Shown here: positions 8,051 through 16,974 of the stretch, piece after piece | Position numbering within the stretch: the stretch's first letter is position 1 | How the letters are laid out: the number at the start of each line of letters is the position of its first letter | Source: Micromonospora nigra | Lineage (GTDB): Bacteria; Actinomycetota; Actinomycetes; Mycobacteriales; Micromonosporaceae | Reading direction: 5' to 3' | Length of the DNA stretch: 64,000 bases | Assembly: GCF_900091585.1 (NCBI RefSeq) | Contig: NZ_FMHT01000003.1 | Coordinates: forward strand, 1,783,501 to 1,847,500 | The notes under the pieces: generated by a model | The model's input: the letters and a program-made list of their open reading frames with translations, nothing else | Databases searched by the model: none | Told to the model about the DNA's origin: nothing | Made by a program: the position numbers and the translations under genes

Positions 8051-9406
8051 GTGCAGGACATCCTCGAAGCGATCATGTCGGCGGAGGGGTCGTCGGACCC
8101 CGGTCGGGAGTTGGCCGGCATCGCCGGCCTGCCGGTACCGGAGAGCTACCGGGGTGTCGTGGTACGCGCCGAGGACACCCGGATGTTCGACGGCCTGACC
8201 ACCCGCGAGAAGGACCCGCGCAAGGCGCTGCACCTGCAGGAGGTGCCGACCCCACAGCTCGGCCCGGGTGAGGCCCTCGTCGCCGTGATGGCCAGCGCGA
8301 TCAACTACAACACCGTGTGGACCAGCATCTTCGAGCCGCTGTCCACCTTCAAGTTCCTCCAGCGCTACGGCCGCACCTCGGAGCTGGCCAGCCGGCACGA
8401 CCTGCCGTACCACGTGGTCGGCTCGGACGCCGCCGGCGTGGTCCTGCGGGTCGGCCCCGGCGTCAGCCGCTGGAAGCCCGGCGACGAGGTGGTGGCCCAC
8501 TGCCTGTCGGTGGAGCTGGAGGACGCGGCCGGCCACGACGACACCATGCTCGACCCGCAGCAGCGGATCTGGGGCTTCGAGACCAACTTCGGCGGCCTGG
8601 CCGAACTGGCCGTGGTCAAGGCCAACCAGCTGATGCCCAAGCCGGCCCACCTGAGCTGGGAGGAGGCGGCCAGCCCCGGCCTGGTCAACTCCACGGCGTA
8701 CCGACAGCTCGTCTCCCACCACGGCGCGAACATGAAGCAGGGTGACGTGGTGCTGATCTGGGGCGCCTCCGGCGGCCTGGGCAGTTACGCCACCCAGATG
8801 GCGCTCGTCGGCGGGGCGATCCCGGTCTGCGTGGTCTCCTCGCCGGAGAAGGCCGAACTGTGCCGGAAGATGGGCGCCGAGCTGGTCATCGACCGGTCGG
8901 CGGAGGGCTTCCGGTTCTGGAAGGACGAGCAGACCCAGGACCAGGACGAGTGGCGCCGCTTCGGCGAGCGGATCAGGGAGCTGACCGGCGGCGAGGACCC
9001 GGACATCGTCTTCGAGCACCCGGGCCGGGAGACCTTCGGCGCGAGTGTCTACGTGACCAAGCGCGGCGGCACGATCGTCACCTGCGCCTCCACCAGCGGC
9101 TTCCTCCACCAGTACGACAACCGCTACCTGTGGATGCACCTCAAGCGCATCGTGGGCAGCCACTTCGCCAACTACCGCGAGGCGTGGGAGGCGAACCGGC
9201 TGGTGGCCCTGGGGAAGGTCCACCCGACGGTGTCGAGGACGTACCCGCTGGAGCAGACCGGCCAGGCCGCGTACGAGGTGCACCGCAACGCGCACCAGGG
9301 CAAGGTCGGCGTACGCTGCCTGGCCCCGACCGACGGCCTGGGGGTACGCGATCCGGAGCGGCGCGCCCGGCACGAGTCGGCGATCAACCGGTTCCGGGGG
9401 CGCTGA
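8051..9406 (+). CDS. ccr: Crotonyl-CoA carboxylase/reductase
   Basis: The 451-residue protein is a medium-chain reductase closely matching Ccr: 'VMASAINYNTVWTSIFEPLS', 'GSDAAGVVLRVGPGV', 'GFETNFGGLAELA', the nucleotide-binding 'IWGASGGLGSYATQ', and 'VFEHPGRETFGASVYV'. Ccr converts crotonyl-CoA, CO2 and NADPH to ethylmalonyl-CoA, the committed step of the ethylmalonyl-CoA pathway, and also makes butyryl- or ethylmalonyl-CoA for polyketides in actinomycetes. The GTG at 8051 is chosen because it follows GGAGGT by 4 nt and gives the usual length of about 450. In-frame sequence upstream is not Ccr-like. It is monocistronic, with a strong terminator behind it. Confidence 0.95.
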   Translation: MQDILEAIMSAEGSSDPGRELAGIAGLPVPESYRGVVVRAEDTRMFDGLTTREKDPRKALHLQEVPTPQLGPGEALVAVMASAINYNTVWTSIFEPLSTFKFLQRYGRTSELASRHDLPYHVVGSDAAGVVLRVGPGVSRWKPGDEVVAHCLSVELEDAAGHDDTMLDPQQRIWGFETNFGGLAELAVVKANQLMPKPAHLSWEEAASPGLVNSTAYRQLVSHHGANMKQGDVVLIWGASGGLGSYATQMALVGGAIPVCVVSSPEKAELCRKMGAELVIDRSAEGFRFWKDEQTQDQDEWRRFGERIRELTGGEDPDIVFEHPGRETFGASVYVTKRGGTIVTCASTSGFLHQYDNRYLWMHLKRIVGSHFANYREAWEANRLVALGKVHPTVSRTYPLEQTGQAAYEVHRNAHQGKVGVRCLAPTDGLGVRDPERRARHESAINRFRGR

Positions 9407-9505
9407 CGGAACGGACGATGCGCCGGTGACCATTACGGCGAGCGACGATTGGGCTTTCATCCGGCCGGCCGGGCACGTATTCACGTGATCGGCCGACCGG
9501 ATGCC

Positions 9506-9540
9506 AAAGGGCCGCGGGACGATAACCCCCGCGGCCCTTT
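9506..9540 (+). terminator. Strong intrinsic terminator after ccr
   Basis: A 13-bp perfect stem (9506-9518 with 9528-9540) with a 9-nt loop, ending in TTTT. It lies 100 bp after the ccr stop and isolates ccr from the FilP-like genes. The A-tract on the other side makes it bidirectional in form. Confidence 0.85.
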
Positions 9541-9696
9541 TCCCGTCAGCGCGCGTGCTGCCCGTCCTGCCCGGGACCTGCCAAGATCGCCCTTTGGTCC
9601 GACCGTCGACGGGCGACGAGTTGACCATGTATTTCGGACGTCAAAGCCGGGCCCCGCTCTTGCGAAGCACCCTGGTGCGTCTGCCAGTATGTCCCA

Positions 9697-10956
9697 ATGC
9701 CCCAGCAGCAGTCCTCCCCTCTCGCGTTCTTCGATAACGCGAACTCGCAGCCCGACTTCACCGTTGGCCTGCGCGGATACAACACCGGTCAGGTCGACGA
9801 CTTCATCGGTCGGCTGAACGCCGCGCTCTCCCAGGCCACCAAGGACCGCGCCGACGCCGAGCAGGCGCTCAACGACGCCCAACGCCGGCTCCGGCAGTCC
9901 GAGCAGCGACTGTCCGCTCTGGAGCAGAAGCTCTCCGACACCAGCAAGCAGCTCGAGGAGAACAGCCGGCCCACCCTCTCCGGCCTGGGCACCCGGGTCG
10001 AGCAGATCCTCCGGCTGGCCGAGGAGCAGGCCAACGACCACCGCAACGAGGCCAAGCGCGAGTCGGAGGGCATCCTCTCCGCCGCCCGCCTCGAGGCGCG
10101 GGAGATCACCGACAAGGCGCGCGCCGAGGCCGCGGCCATGAAGGCCACCGCCGAGCGCGAGGCCGGCTCCGTGCGTACCGCGTCGGAGCGGGAGGCCGCC
10201 GAGGTTCGCGTCCAGGCGCGTCGCGAGGCCGACACCCTGCGCGCGGACGCCGAGCGCGAGACGAAGCAGCTTCGCACGGTCACCGCGCACGAGGTGGCCG
10301 AGCTGAAGAGCACCGTGGAGCGGGAGGTCGCCACCCTGCGCGCCACCGCCGAGCGGGAGATCACCCAGCAGCGGGCGAAGGCCGCGCGGGAGGCCGAGGA
10401 GAAGCGCGCCGAGGCGACCAAGCTGCTCACCGACGCCCGCGACAAGCGGGACAAGGACCTCCAGGCTCTCGAGCTCCAGCTCGCCGAGCGCCGGGAGAAG
10501 GCCGAGCGCGAGGAGTCGGAGCGGCACGCCGCCCAGGTGGCGCAGACCCAGAAGCTGGTCAACGAGGCCGAGCAGCGGGCCCGGGCCGCGCAGGAGCGGG
10601 CCAAGGAGATCGAGCAGCGCGCCGAGGCCCGCCGGGTCGAGTCGGAGCGCACGGCGACCGAGACGGTCGAGAAGGCCAAGGCGCTGGCCGACAAGACCCT
10701 CGGCGAGGCGCGTGCCGAGGCGCAGCGCCTGCTCACCGAGGCCCGCACCGAGGCCGAGCTGACCACCCAGGCGGCCCGCCGCGAGGTCGAGGACCTCACC
10801 CGGCAGAAGGACGCCGTCACCTCCCAGCTCGGGCAGATGCTCTCCGGCCTCGCCGGGATCGTGCCGGGGGTGCCCCCGGCCGCCGCGGCGGCCAAGCCGG
10901 AGGCGAAGAAGGCCGACGGTGCCGACGAGAAGGTGAACGCCGACGCGTCCAACTGA
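9697..10956 (+). CDS. FilP-like coiled-coil cytoskeletal protein (first paralogue)
   Basis: The 419-residue protein has a DivIVA-type N-terminal lock, 'FTVGLRGYNTGQVDDFI' (about 21-37), a 'GLGTRVEQILRLAEEQA' segment near residue 100, then about 250 residues of Ala/Glu/Arg-rich coiled coil without proline, and a short Pro/Ala/Lys tail. This arrangement matches Streptomyces FilP, an intermediate-filament-like scaffold that works with Scy and DivIVA at growing hyphal tips. The gene is next to a second, longer paralogue and near the thiolase/epimerase/meaB block, a neighbourhood I recall for filP in Streptomyces. Function by homology only. Confidence 0.8.
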   Translation: MPQQQSSPLAFFDNANSQPDFTVGLRGYNTGQVDDFIGRLNAALSQATKDRADAEQALNDAQRRLRQSEQRLSALEQKLSDTSKQLEENSRPTLSGLGTRVEQILRLAEEQANDHRNEAKRESEGILSAARLEAREITDKARAEAAAMKATAEREAGSVRTASEREAAEVRVQARREADTLRADAERETKQLRTVTAHEVAELKSTVEREVATLRATAEREITQQRAKAAREAEEKRAEATKLLTDARDKRDKDLQALELQLAERREKAEREESERHAAQVAQTQKLVNEAEQRARAAQERAKEIEQRAEARRVESERTATETVEKAKALADKTLGEARAEAQRLLTEARTEAELTTQAARREVEDLTRQKDAVTSQLGQMLSGLAGIVPGVPPAAAAAKPEAKKADGADEKVNADASN

Positions 10957-10978
10957 CCGGCCCAGCCGGGGCATGACA

Positions 10979-11022
10979 ACGGCGCGGGGTGACACCGGGT
11001 GACCGGTGGCGCCCCGCGCCGT
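10979..11022 (+). terminator. Nested hairpin after the first FilP-like gene
   Basis: An 11-bp perfect outer stem (10979-10989 with 11012-11022) encloses a second 6-bp hairpin (10993-10998 with 11003-11008). There is no U-tract. It separates the two FilP-like genes transcriptionally, at least in part. Confidence 0.6.
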
Positions 11023-11120
11023 ACGCGCTTCCGGGCCGTCCGGCAACCGAGAGTGAACTACCTCCCAACAGGGGCGTCCGTATCGCCCCAGCAGGGCCCG
11101 GTGCGTGTGAGGATGAGGGC

Positions 11121-13055
11121 ATGTCGCACGGCGAGGAACTGTTCGCTCTCGGCGGGGATGTGACCACGGAGCCCAGCTTCGAGTCCGCTCTGCGGGGGTA
11201 CGAGAAACGACAGGTCGACCGGTATGTCGCTCGTGCGGAGCACGAGATCGCCGCCCTGACTGCGGAGCGGGAACAGGCGTACACACAGATCCACAAGCTG
11301 GCCGGTCAGGTGGAGGTGCTCCAGCGCGACCTCGCTCAGACGCACCGGCCCGGGGCCACTGTCGACCGGGCGGCCTTCCGGCACCTCGGTCCCCGGGTGG
11401 AGCAGATCCTCACCCTCGCCGAGGAGCAGGCCGAGGACATCGTCTCCGCCGCGAACGAGGAGATCCAGGCCCGTCGCGCCGCCGCCGAGCACATCATCGC
11501 CGACGCCCGTGCCGAGGCCGGCAAGGCGTTGAAGGACTTCGAGATCGCCCTCGCCGCCCGGCGCGCCGAGGAGGAGCGGCACACCGCCGCCCGCCGCAGC
11601 GAGTCGGACAGTGCGCTCAAGGCCGCCAAGGAGGAGGCGGCCAGGCTGCGCAGAACCGCCGAGGAGGCGCTCGCCAAGGCCCAGCAGGAGGCCGTCCAGC
11701 TACGGGACGCCGCCAAGGAGATCCACACCCGGGCCCAGCAGGAGGCGAACCGGCTGCGTGAGACGGCCCGCGAGGCGCACGCCACGGCCCAGCGCGAGTC
11801 GGCCGAGCTGCGCGAGGCGGCCAAGGAGGTGCACGCCAAGGCGCGCGAGGAGGCCAAGCGCCTCGTCGACCAGGCCACGGAGGCCGGTCGGGCCACGCAT
11901 GCGAAGGCCAGCCGGGAGGCCAAGCAGATCATCGACGACGCCTCCGAGGCTGGCCGGGCGGCCCGCGACAAGGCCCGCCAGGAGGCCGAGCGGCTGACCA
12001 CGCAGGCCGCCGAGGCGGCGAAGCGCAGCCGCGCGGAGACCGAGGCGTACGTGCAGCGCATGCGCGGCGAGACCGAGGCGTACGTGCAGCAGACCCGGAC
12101 CCAGACACAGCAGGAACTCGGCGCCTGGCGGGCCGGCGTGGAGGAGGAGGTCAACAGCCGGCGGGAGGCAGCCGACCGCGAGCTGGCCCAGCGCCGGGCG
12201 ACCGCCGAGCAGGAGTTCACGGCCCGCCGCGACGAGCTGGAGAAGCAGTACAAGGCCCGGGTCGCGGAGTTGGACGGGCAGCACACGGCCCGCGCCGCTG
12301 AGCTGGAGTCCGGCTTCGAGGAACGTCGCGCCGCGCTGGAGGCCGAGTACACGGCCCGGAAGAACGAGATCGAACAGGGTGCCGCCCGGATCCGCGAGGC
12401 CGCCGAGCAGGACGCGGTGACGATGCGCCGCGAGGCGGAGGAGCAGTCGGCGGAGCTGTTGCGCCGGGCCGAGGCCGAGGCAGCCGACAAACGTCGCCAG
12501 GCCGACGAGCACGTCGCGACCTCCCGGCGGCAGTTCGAGGAGTACGCGGCCACCACCCAGCAGCACCTGGCAACGACGCAGCAGCACCTCGCGGCGACGC
12601 AGCAGGAGGCGGCGGCGGGCCGCCAGCAGTTGGCGAAGGTCATGCTGGAGATCGCGCATGCCCAGCAGCAGCTCGCCGACCTGCGGCAGGAGACGTGGGA
12701 GTCCCGGCAGGAGTCCGACAACCTGCAACGGCAGCTGATGGAGCTGCGCCTCCAGGCGACCTCGGCCGGCGACGGTCCGGCCCCGGCGGTCGACGGCGGC
12801 GCGCCTCCGCCTTCCGGAGACGCGGGCACGACGCTGGCCAAGCCGACGGCCGAGCCCGTCACGACCCTCGACGGGGGTGCCGCGAGCGCCGGCGTGGACG
12901 GCGAGCCGACGGTCGCCGCGGTGCCCGGTGAGGGTGGCCGGGGGGCGACGCCGACGAAGATCACCAGCACCGGCGAGAACGGCAAGCGGCCGACGAAGCC
13001 GACCACCGACGAGCGCAGCGCGAAGCCCAGCACGGTCTCCGTCGAGAGCGAGTAA
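11121..13055 (+). CDS. FilP/DivIVA-like coiled-coil protein (second, longer paralogue)
   Basis: The 644-residue protein starts with the same type of DivIVA-like lock, 'FESALRGYEKRQVDRYV' (about 18-34), and a matching 'LGPRVEQILTLAEEQAED' segment near 95. About 400 residues of Ala/Glu/Arg/Gln coiled coil follow, in which short motifs such as 'AREEAKRL' recur, then a disordered Pro/Thr/Gly tail from about 550. The shared N-terminal architecture with the gene before it points to duplication and divergence. It may play the part of Scy as tip-organising partner, although it is half the length of Streptomyces Scy. The ATG at 11121 is used because the conserved N-terminus starts right after it. Confidence 0.75.
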   Translation: MSHGEELFALGGDVTTEPSFESALRGYEKRQVDRYVARAEHEIAALTAEREQAYTQIHKLAGQVEVLQRDLAQTHRPGATVDRAAFRHLGPRVEQILTLAEEQAEDIVSAANEEIQARRAAAEHIIADARAEAGKALKDFEIALAARRAEEERHTAARRSESDSALKAAKEEAARLRRTAEEALAKAQQEAVQLRDAAKEIHTRAQQEANRLRETAREAHATAQRESAELREAAKEVHAKAREEAKRLVDQATEAGRATHAKASREAKQIIDDASEAGRAARDKARQEAERLTTQAAEAAKRSRAETEAYVQRMRGETEAYVQQTRTQTQQELGAWRAGVEEEVNSRREAADRELAQRRATAEQEFTARRDELEKQYKARVAELDGQHTARAAELESGFEERRAALEAEYTARKNEIEQGAARIREAAEQDAVTMRREAEEQSAELLRRAEAEAADKRRQADEHVATSRRQFEEYAATTQQHLATTQQHLAATQQEAAAGRQQLAKVMLEIAHAQQQLADLRQETWESRQESDNLQRQLMELRLQATSAGDGPAPAVDGGAPPPSGDAGTTLAKPTAEPVTTLDGGAASAGVDGEPTVAAVPGEGGRGATPTKITSTGENGKRPTKPTTDERSAKPSTVSVESE

Positions 13056-13056
13056 C

Positions 13057-13075
13057 CCGGTGGTCCCGCCACCGG
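13057..13075 (+). terminator. Short hairpin at the end of the second FilP-like gene
   Basis: A 7-bp stem (13057-13063 with 13069-13075) and a 5-nt loop, beginning 1 nt after the TAA. It is a weak candidate terminator. Confidence 0.4.
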
Positions 13076-13190
13076 ATGCGGCCCCGGGGGTGGTGGGCCC
13101 GCTGGCCGGGTCATCTTCCCGCTCGGGACCGCGACGGCAGGGAACCGGCCCGCAGTGCGAACCGGCCCCACCGACCCGGGTCACCACGAA

Positions 13191-13221
13191 CTGACGGGCC
13201 GGTCGGTGACGGGCCCGTCAG
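13191..13221 (-). terminator. Terminator of the lectin gene
   Basis: A 10-bp perfect stem (13191-13200 with 13212-13221) with an 11-nt loop, 17 bp beyond the lectin stop on its transcript. Confidence 0.6.
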
Positions 13222-13238
13222 TCGTACGACGTCAGAGG

Positions 13239-13802
13239 TCACGCGTTGATCGGTACCAGAAGCCAGCGCTGCTTGGCGCCGCCCCAACAGTCCCAGATCA
13301 TCGCCCGGGCCCCGTGGACGAGGCCGTTGCCGGTGATGTCCAGGCACCTCTGGGTGAGCTGGTTCCTGATCTCGTGGTAGCCGTTCGCGAACTCCTGGAG
13401 TCGCCAGCGCTGCTTGGCGCCGCCCCAGCACGCCCACTGCATCGCGAGCGCGCCCTGGTCGAGGCCCGACCCCGCCACGTCGAGACACCGCTGACTGTTG
13501 AGCGGACGGATGTCGTAGTAGCCGTAGCCGACGTCGACGAACCGCCACTTCTGGTGGGCGGCACCCCAGCAGTCCGCCACCACGACCGCCACTCCGTCGC
13601 CGTTTCCGGCGTTCGCGACGTCCAGGCACCGAGAGGGGACGGCCTGGGATCTGATCTCGTAGTACTGACCGGGTACGGGGACGATCAGCGGTGCGACCCT
13701 CGCGCCGCCCGCCCGGGCCGAATGGGCAGGAACTGCACCGAAAGCCATTACCATGACCGTCGCAAGCGCGACGATCCCGAGAGCCTTTCCGATCCTTTTC
13801 AT
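13239..13802 (-). CDS. Secreted ricin-type beta-trefoil lectin domain protein
   Basis: The 187-residue protein starts with a typical signal peptide (MKRIGK, a hydrophobic stretch, cleavage near AHSA at about 28). The rest is one beta-trefoil made of three repeats, each with a 'RCLD' entry and a Gln-x-Trp motif (HQKWRF, KQRWRL, KQRWLL). Ricin-type trefoils bind galactose/xylose-type sugars. There is no catalytic domain, so it is a stand-alone extracellular lectin. The ATG at 13802 is chosen because the signal peptide starts there; upstream in-frame sequence is Arg/Pro-rich. A pair of direct repeats lies 30 bp upstream, and the LAL-type regulator gene is divergent. Confidence 0.85.
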   Translation of the reverse strand: MKRIGKALGIVALATVMVMAFGAVPAHSARAGGARVAPLIVPVPGQYYEIRSQAVPSRCLDVANAGNGDGVAVVVADCWGAAHQKWRFVDVGYGYYDIRPLNSQRCLDVAGSGLDQGALAMQWACWGGAKQRWRLQEFANGYHEIRNQLTQRCLDITGNGLVHGARAMIWDCWGGAKQRWLLVPINA

Positions 13803-13832
13803 GATTGTCGCAACACCCCATTCTTTCGAGGA

Positions 13833-13868
13833 CGTCGGTTCGGGACGCGAGAGCGTCGGTTCGGGACG
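13833..13868 (-). promoter_or_regulatory. Direct repeat pair upstream of the lectin gene
   Basis: Two identical 15-bp copies (13833-13847 and 13854-13868) are spaced by exactly 21 bp, two helical turns, and lie 30-66 bp upstream of the lectin ATG. The placement suits an activator binding on one DNA face. Confidence 0.4.
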
Positions 13869-13939
13869 GCGCCGCCGCACGGATCCAGGCTGACCGGCCG
13901 TGCTCGTCCGCTCGTGAGATCCGGCCAGCCAGGCGCAGG

Positions 13940-14161
13940 TCAAAAGCTACCTGTGAGGTGAGTCGATGTCGTGAGTAGCGCGGCACTCAAGAGCCAGTCA
14001 CCCCACAGTACGGTCGGGAGGGCTGGGCGTTCCCGGCTGCGGTGTCGGACGGGTTCGCGACGGCGACGGCCGAACGGGACGGTACCTGGTTGGTGGGGCC
14101 ACACCGCCCGTACGCCCGACGCCAGCGCCATCACGAGGACCGAAACAAGACACTTCCGCAT
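13940..14161 (-). CDS. Possible small secreted peptide (uncertain)
   Basis: A 73-residue reading frame begins MRKCLVSVLVMALASGVRA, which resembles a signal or lipoprotein peptide, followed by an Arg-rich region and a short hydrophobic end. No ribosome site is evident before the ATG and I recognise no family. It sits in the otherwise empty 400-bp gap between the lectin gene and the LAL regulator. It may be a pseudogene fragment or a chance frame. Confidence 0.25.
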   Translation of the reverse strand: MRKCLVSVLVMALASGVRAVWPHQPGTVPFGRRRREPVRHRSRERPALPTVLWGDWLLSAALLTTSTHLTGSF

Positions 14162-14202
14162 TGACGCTGTTGTATCGCCTCTACCGACATTAACCTTCGC
14201 AC

Positions 14203-16923
14203 ATGAGGCGAGCGTGGCCGTTCGCGGGGCGTCAGGAAGAGTTGCAGAAGATCGGCACCGCCATCCGTGCCGGCGCAGGGCACGGCATCATGCTGGCCGG
14301 GCCGGCCGGGGTGGGAAAGACCAGGCTGGCGCGCGAGGCGGTCGCGCTGGCGGGCCACCGGGGAGTCACCACTGGCTGGGTCACCGGTACGGCGTCGTCG
14401 CGCAGGCTTGCCCTGGGGGCGTTCACCGGACTACTCGGTGGCCTGCGCGGTGACCCCACCGTGCTCGTGGCCGAAGCCGTTGGCGCCTTCCGGTCGAATG
14501 CGAGCGACGGTCAGGTGGTCCTCGGGGTCGACGACGCCCACCTGCTGGACGAGATGTCGGCGCTCCTGGTGCACCAACTCGTCGTACAGGCCGCGGTGGT
14601 GGTGGTGGCCACCGTACGTACCGGCGAGGCGGTACCGGACCTCGTCACCCGCCTGTGGAAGGACGGCCACCTCGAACGGCTGGAGGTGGGGCCGCTCGGG
14701 CAGCAGCAGACCGGAGCCCTGTTGGAGGCGGTGCTGGGCGGCCCCGTGGAGCGGACGACTGTGGGCCGGGTGTGGGAGTTCACCCGAGGCAACCTGTTGT
14801 ACCTGCGGCACTTCGTCGTCGGGGAGGTGGAGGCCCGCCGACTGCAGTCGGTCCGGGGGATCTGGCGATGGTCCGGCGGGGCGCTGATATCACCCGGATT
14901 GACAGATCTGGTGACGATCCGGATGGGCGAGTTGACCGAGCCGGAGTCTCTGGTGGTCGACGTGCTCGCCCTCGCAGAGCCGTTGGATGTCCGCCTGCTC
15001 GCCGGGCTCACCGACCCGGCTGCGATCGAACGGGCCGAAGAGGACGGCCTCATCCACGTCGAAGCTGTCGGGCGACACCTCGAAGCCAGGCTGGCACATC
15101 CCCTCTTCGGAGAGGTCAGGCGCGCCCGCATGGGAACACTGCGGGCGCGGCGACTGCGTGGACGGGTCAGTCGGGCGCTCGCTGACGCCGGGTGCCACCG
15201 GGCCGACGACATCCTCCGTCGCGCCGTGCTGGCCGTGGACTCGGATCTGGAGCCGGACCGGCAGCTGTTGATCGAGGCGGGCCGCCGTGCCGGCCAGCTG
15301 TGTGACCTCCCCATGGCGGTACGGCTCGGGCGCGCGGCGCAGGCGGCCGGCGGCGGATTCGAAGCAGCCATGATCGTGTTGGGAGCCTTCAACGGGCTGA
15401 GTCGTCCATCCGGCGCCGACTTCGCGGTGCTGACGGCGACCGCCGGGACAGATGCCGAGCTGGTCCGGGCCACGATGGCTCAGGCCATCGACCTGGCGTG
15501 GATGGCATTCCGGCCCGCCGAGGCGGAGGCGATCCTCGATGCCGCCGAGTCCCAGGTCGCCGGGGATGACGGCCGACGGCAGCTCTTGGCGCTACGGGCG
15601 TTGTTCGACGGACAACTCGCCCGCCCGGTCCGAGCGATCGAGGCCGCGGCGAGGGCACTCGAATCCCCGCTGCTGCCCGACGAATCGGTCCTCCTCGCCA
15701 CGACCGGATACGTCATCGGCCTGGCCACCGTCGGCCGGGCCGACGAGCTCGCCAGCCTGGTGGCACAGGGTACGACTGCGGCGGGCCGCGCGGCGCAGTA
15801 CGCCTTCCTGCGGTTTCCGCTGATCACCGCGCAGCTGCTCGGCCTGCGCCTGGCGGGCTACCTCGGGGAGGCCGCCGACGTGGCGCACAGGTGTTGGGAG
15901 TCGGCCCGGGGCCTGGAGCTCCCGACGGCGATCGCCAGCCTGCTGGTGGGAGACGTGCTCCTGGCCCAGGGCCGGCCGGTCAGCGCCCTACGCTGGCTGC
16001 GTGAGGCGTACGCCGGGTTCGAGCCGTTCGACCGGGCTGGTGGCTTCGAACATGTCTGCCTGATCCCCCTGGTCCGCGCGCTGGCTCTCGCCGGTGAACT
16101 GACGGCCGCGACAGAGGCGGCGGCGAAGCTGCGTGCCCAGGAACACCCGATGATCCGGTGCCTCCGGCCGGACATGCTGCTGTCACAGGCGTGGCTGGCT
16201 GCGGCGCAGGGCGTGTCCAGTGAGGCGGTCGCGCTCGCGTGGGAGGCCGCGTCGGTGGCGGCGGCGACCGGGCAGTCCGCCCACGAGGTCCTGGCGCTGC
16301 ACACGGCGACGTGCCTCGGCGACCGGTCAGCCGTCGAGCGGCTCACCGCGTTGACCCGTCAGGTGCACGGCCCGCGCGCACGGGCCGCCGCGGCGCACGC
16401 GATCGCGCTGGCTTCGGACAACGGCGACGCCCTCCGATCGGCCTCGGACCTGCTGGAAGCGATGGGAGACCGGCTGGCCGCCGCCGACGCGGCCGCACAG
16501 GCGACCGTCGCGTACCGCAGGGCGCACCAGCCCGGGGCCGCGCTTCAGGCTGAGGCGCGAGTACGACGGCTGATCCAGGACTGCGAGGGGATCGGGACCC
16601 CGACGACGAGGGCCACGGGCCGCCCGCTGCCCCTCACCGGGCGTGAACGGGAGATCGGCACGCTGGCCGCGCAGGGCATGTCCAACCGGGAGATCGCGCA
16701 CCGGCTGGTCGTGTCGGTGCGTACCGTCGAGAACCATCTGTACCGGATCAACACCAAACTCGGCCTCAGCAGCCGGGCAGCACTCGCCGACGTGCTGGGC
16801 GGCCACCCGGTCGGGGGCGCGGCGGCCACGACAGTTGAGTCGGGTGCCACGCTCGGCGAGGGTGGCCGGGAGGCGTGCCGGCACCCCCGGAACGCGCGGG
16901 ACTCCGGGAGCGGCTCCCACTGA
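14203..16923 (+). CDS. LAL-type LuxR-family transcriptional regulator
   Basis: The 906-residue protein has the LAL layout: an N-terminal AAA/NACHT-like ATPase with Walker A GPAGVGKT (33-40) and Walker B 'VVLGVDDAHLL' (about 105), a long helical, TPR-like middle, and a C-terminal LuxR helix-turn-helix ('LTGREREIGTLAAQGMSNRE', 'VSVRTVENHLYRINTKLGL', about 810-865). LAL proteins are ligand-responsive activators, often of secondary metabolism or sugar use. There is no ribosome site before the ATG, so it may be translated from a very short leader. TTGACG at 14161 could be a -35. It is divergent from the lectin gene, a possible target, but this is inference. Confidence 0.88.
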   Translation: MRRAWPFAGRQEELQKIGTAIRAGAGHGIMLAGPAGVGKTRLAREAVALAGHRGVTTGWVTGTASSRRLALGAFTGLLGGLRGDPTVLVAEAVGAFRSNASDGQVVLGVDDAHLLDEMSALLVHQLVVQAAVVVVATVRTGEAVPDLVTRLWKDGHLERLEVGPLGQQQTGALLEAVLGGPVERTTVGRVWEFTRGNLLYLRHFVVGEVEARRLQSVRGIWRWSGGALISPGLTDLVTIRMGELTEPESLVVDVLALAEPLDVRLLAGLTDPAAIERAEEDGLIHVEAVGRHLEARLAHPLFGEVRRARMGTLRARRLRGRVSRALADAGCHRADDILRRAVLAVDSDLEPDRQLLIEAGRRAGQLCDLPMAVRLGRAAQAAGGGFEAAMIVLGAFNGLSRPSGADFAVLTATAGTDAELVRATMAQAIDLAWMAFRPAEAEAILDAAESQVAGDDGRRQLLALRALFDGQLARPVRAIEAAARALESPLLPDESVLLATTGYVIGLATVGRADELASLVAQGTTAAGRAAQYAFLRFPLITAQLLGLRLAGYLGEAADVAHRCWESARGLELPTAIASLLVGDVLLAQGRPVSALRWLREAYAGFEPFDRAGGFEHVCLIPLVRALALAGELTAATEAAAKLRAQEHPMIRCLRPDMLLSQAWLAAAQGVSSEAVALAWEAASVAAATGQSAHEVLALHTATCLGDRSAVERLTALTRQVHGPRARAAAAHAIALASDNGDALRSASDLLEAMGDRLAAADAAAQATVAYRRAHQPGAALQAEARVRRLIQDCEGIGTPTTRATGRPLPLTGREREIGTLAAQGMSNREIAHRLVVSVRTVENHLYRINTKLGLSSRAALADVLGGHPVGGAAATTVESGATLGEGGREACRHPRNARDSGSGSH

Positions 16924-16974
16924 CGCGGGCCGGGACGTCGCAGTCCAGGGCCACCGGGCGCCCCCGGACGGTCG

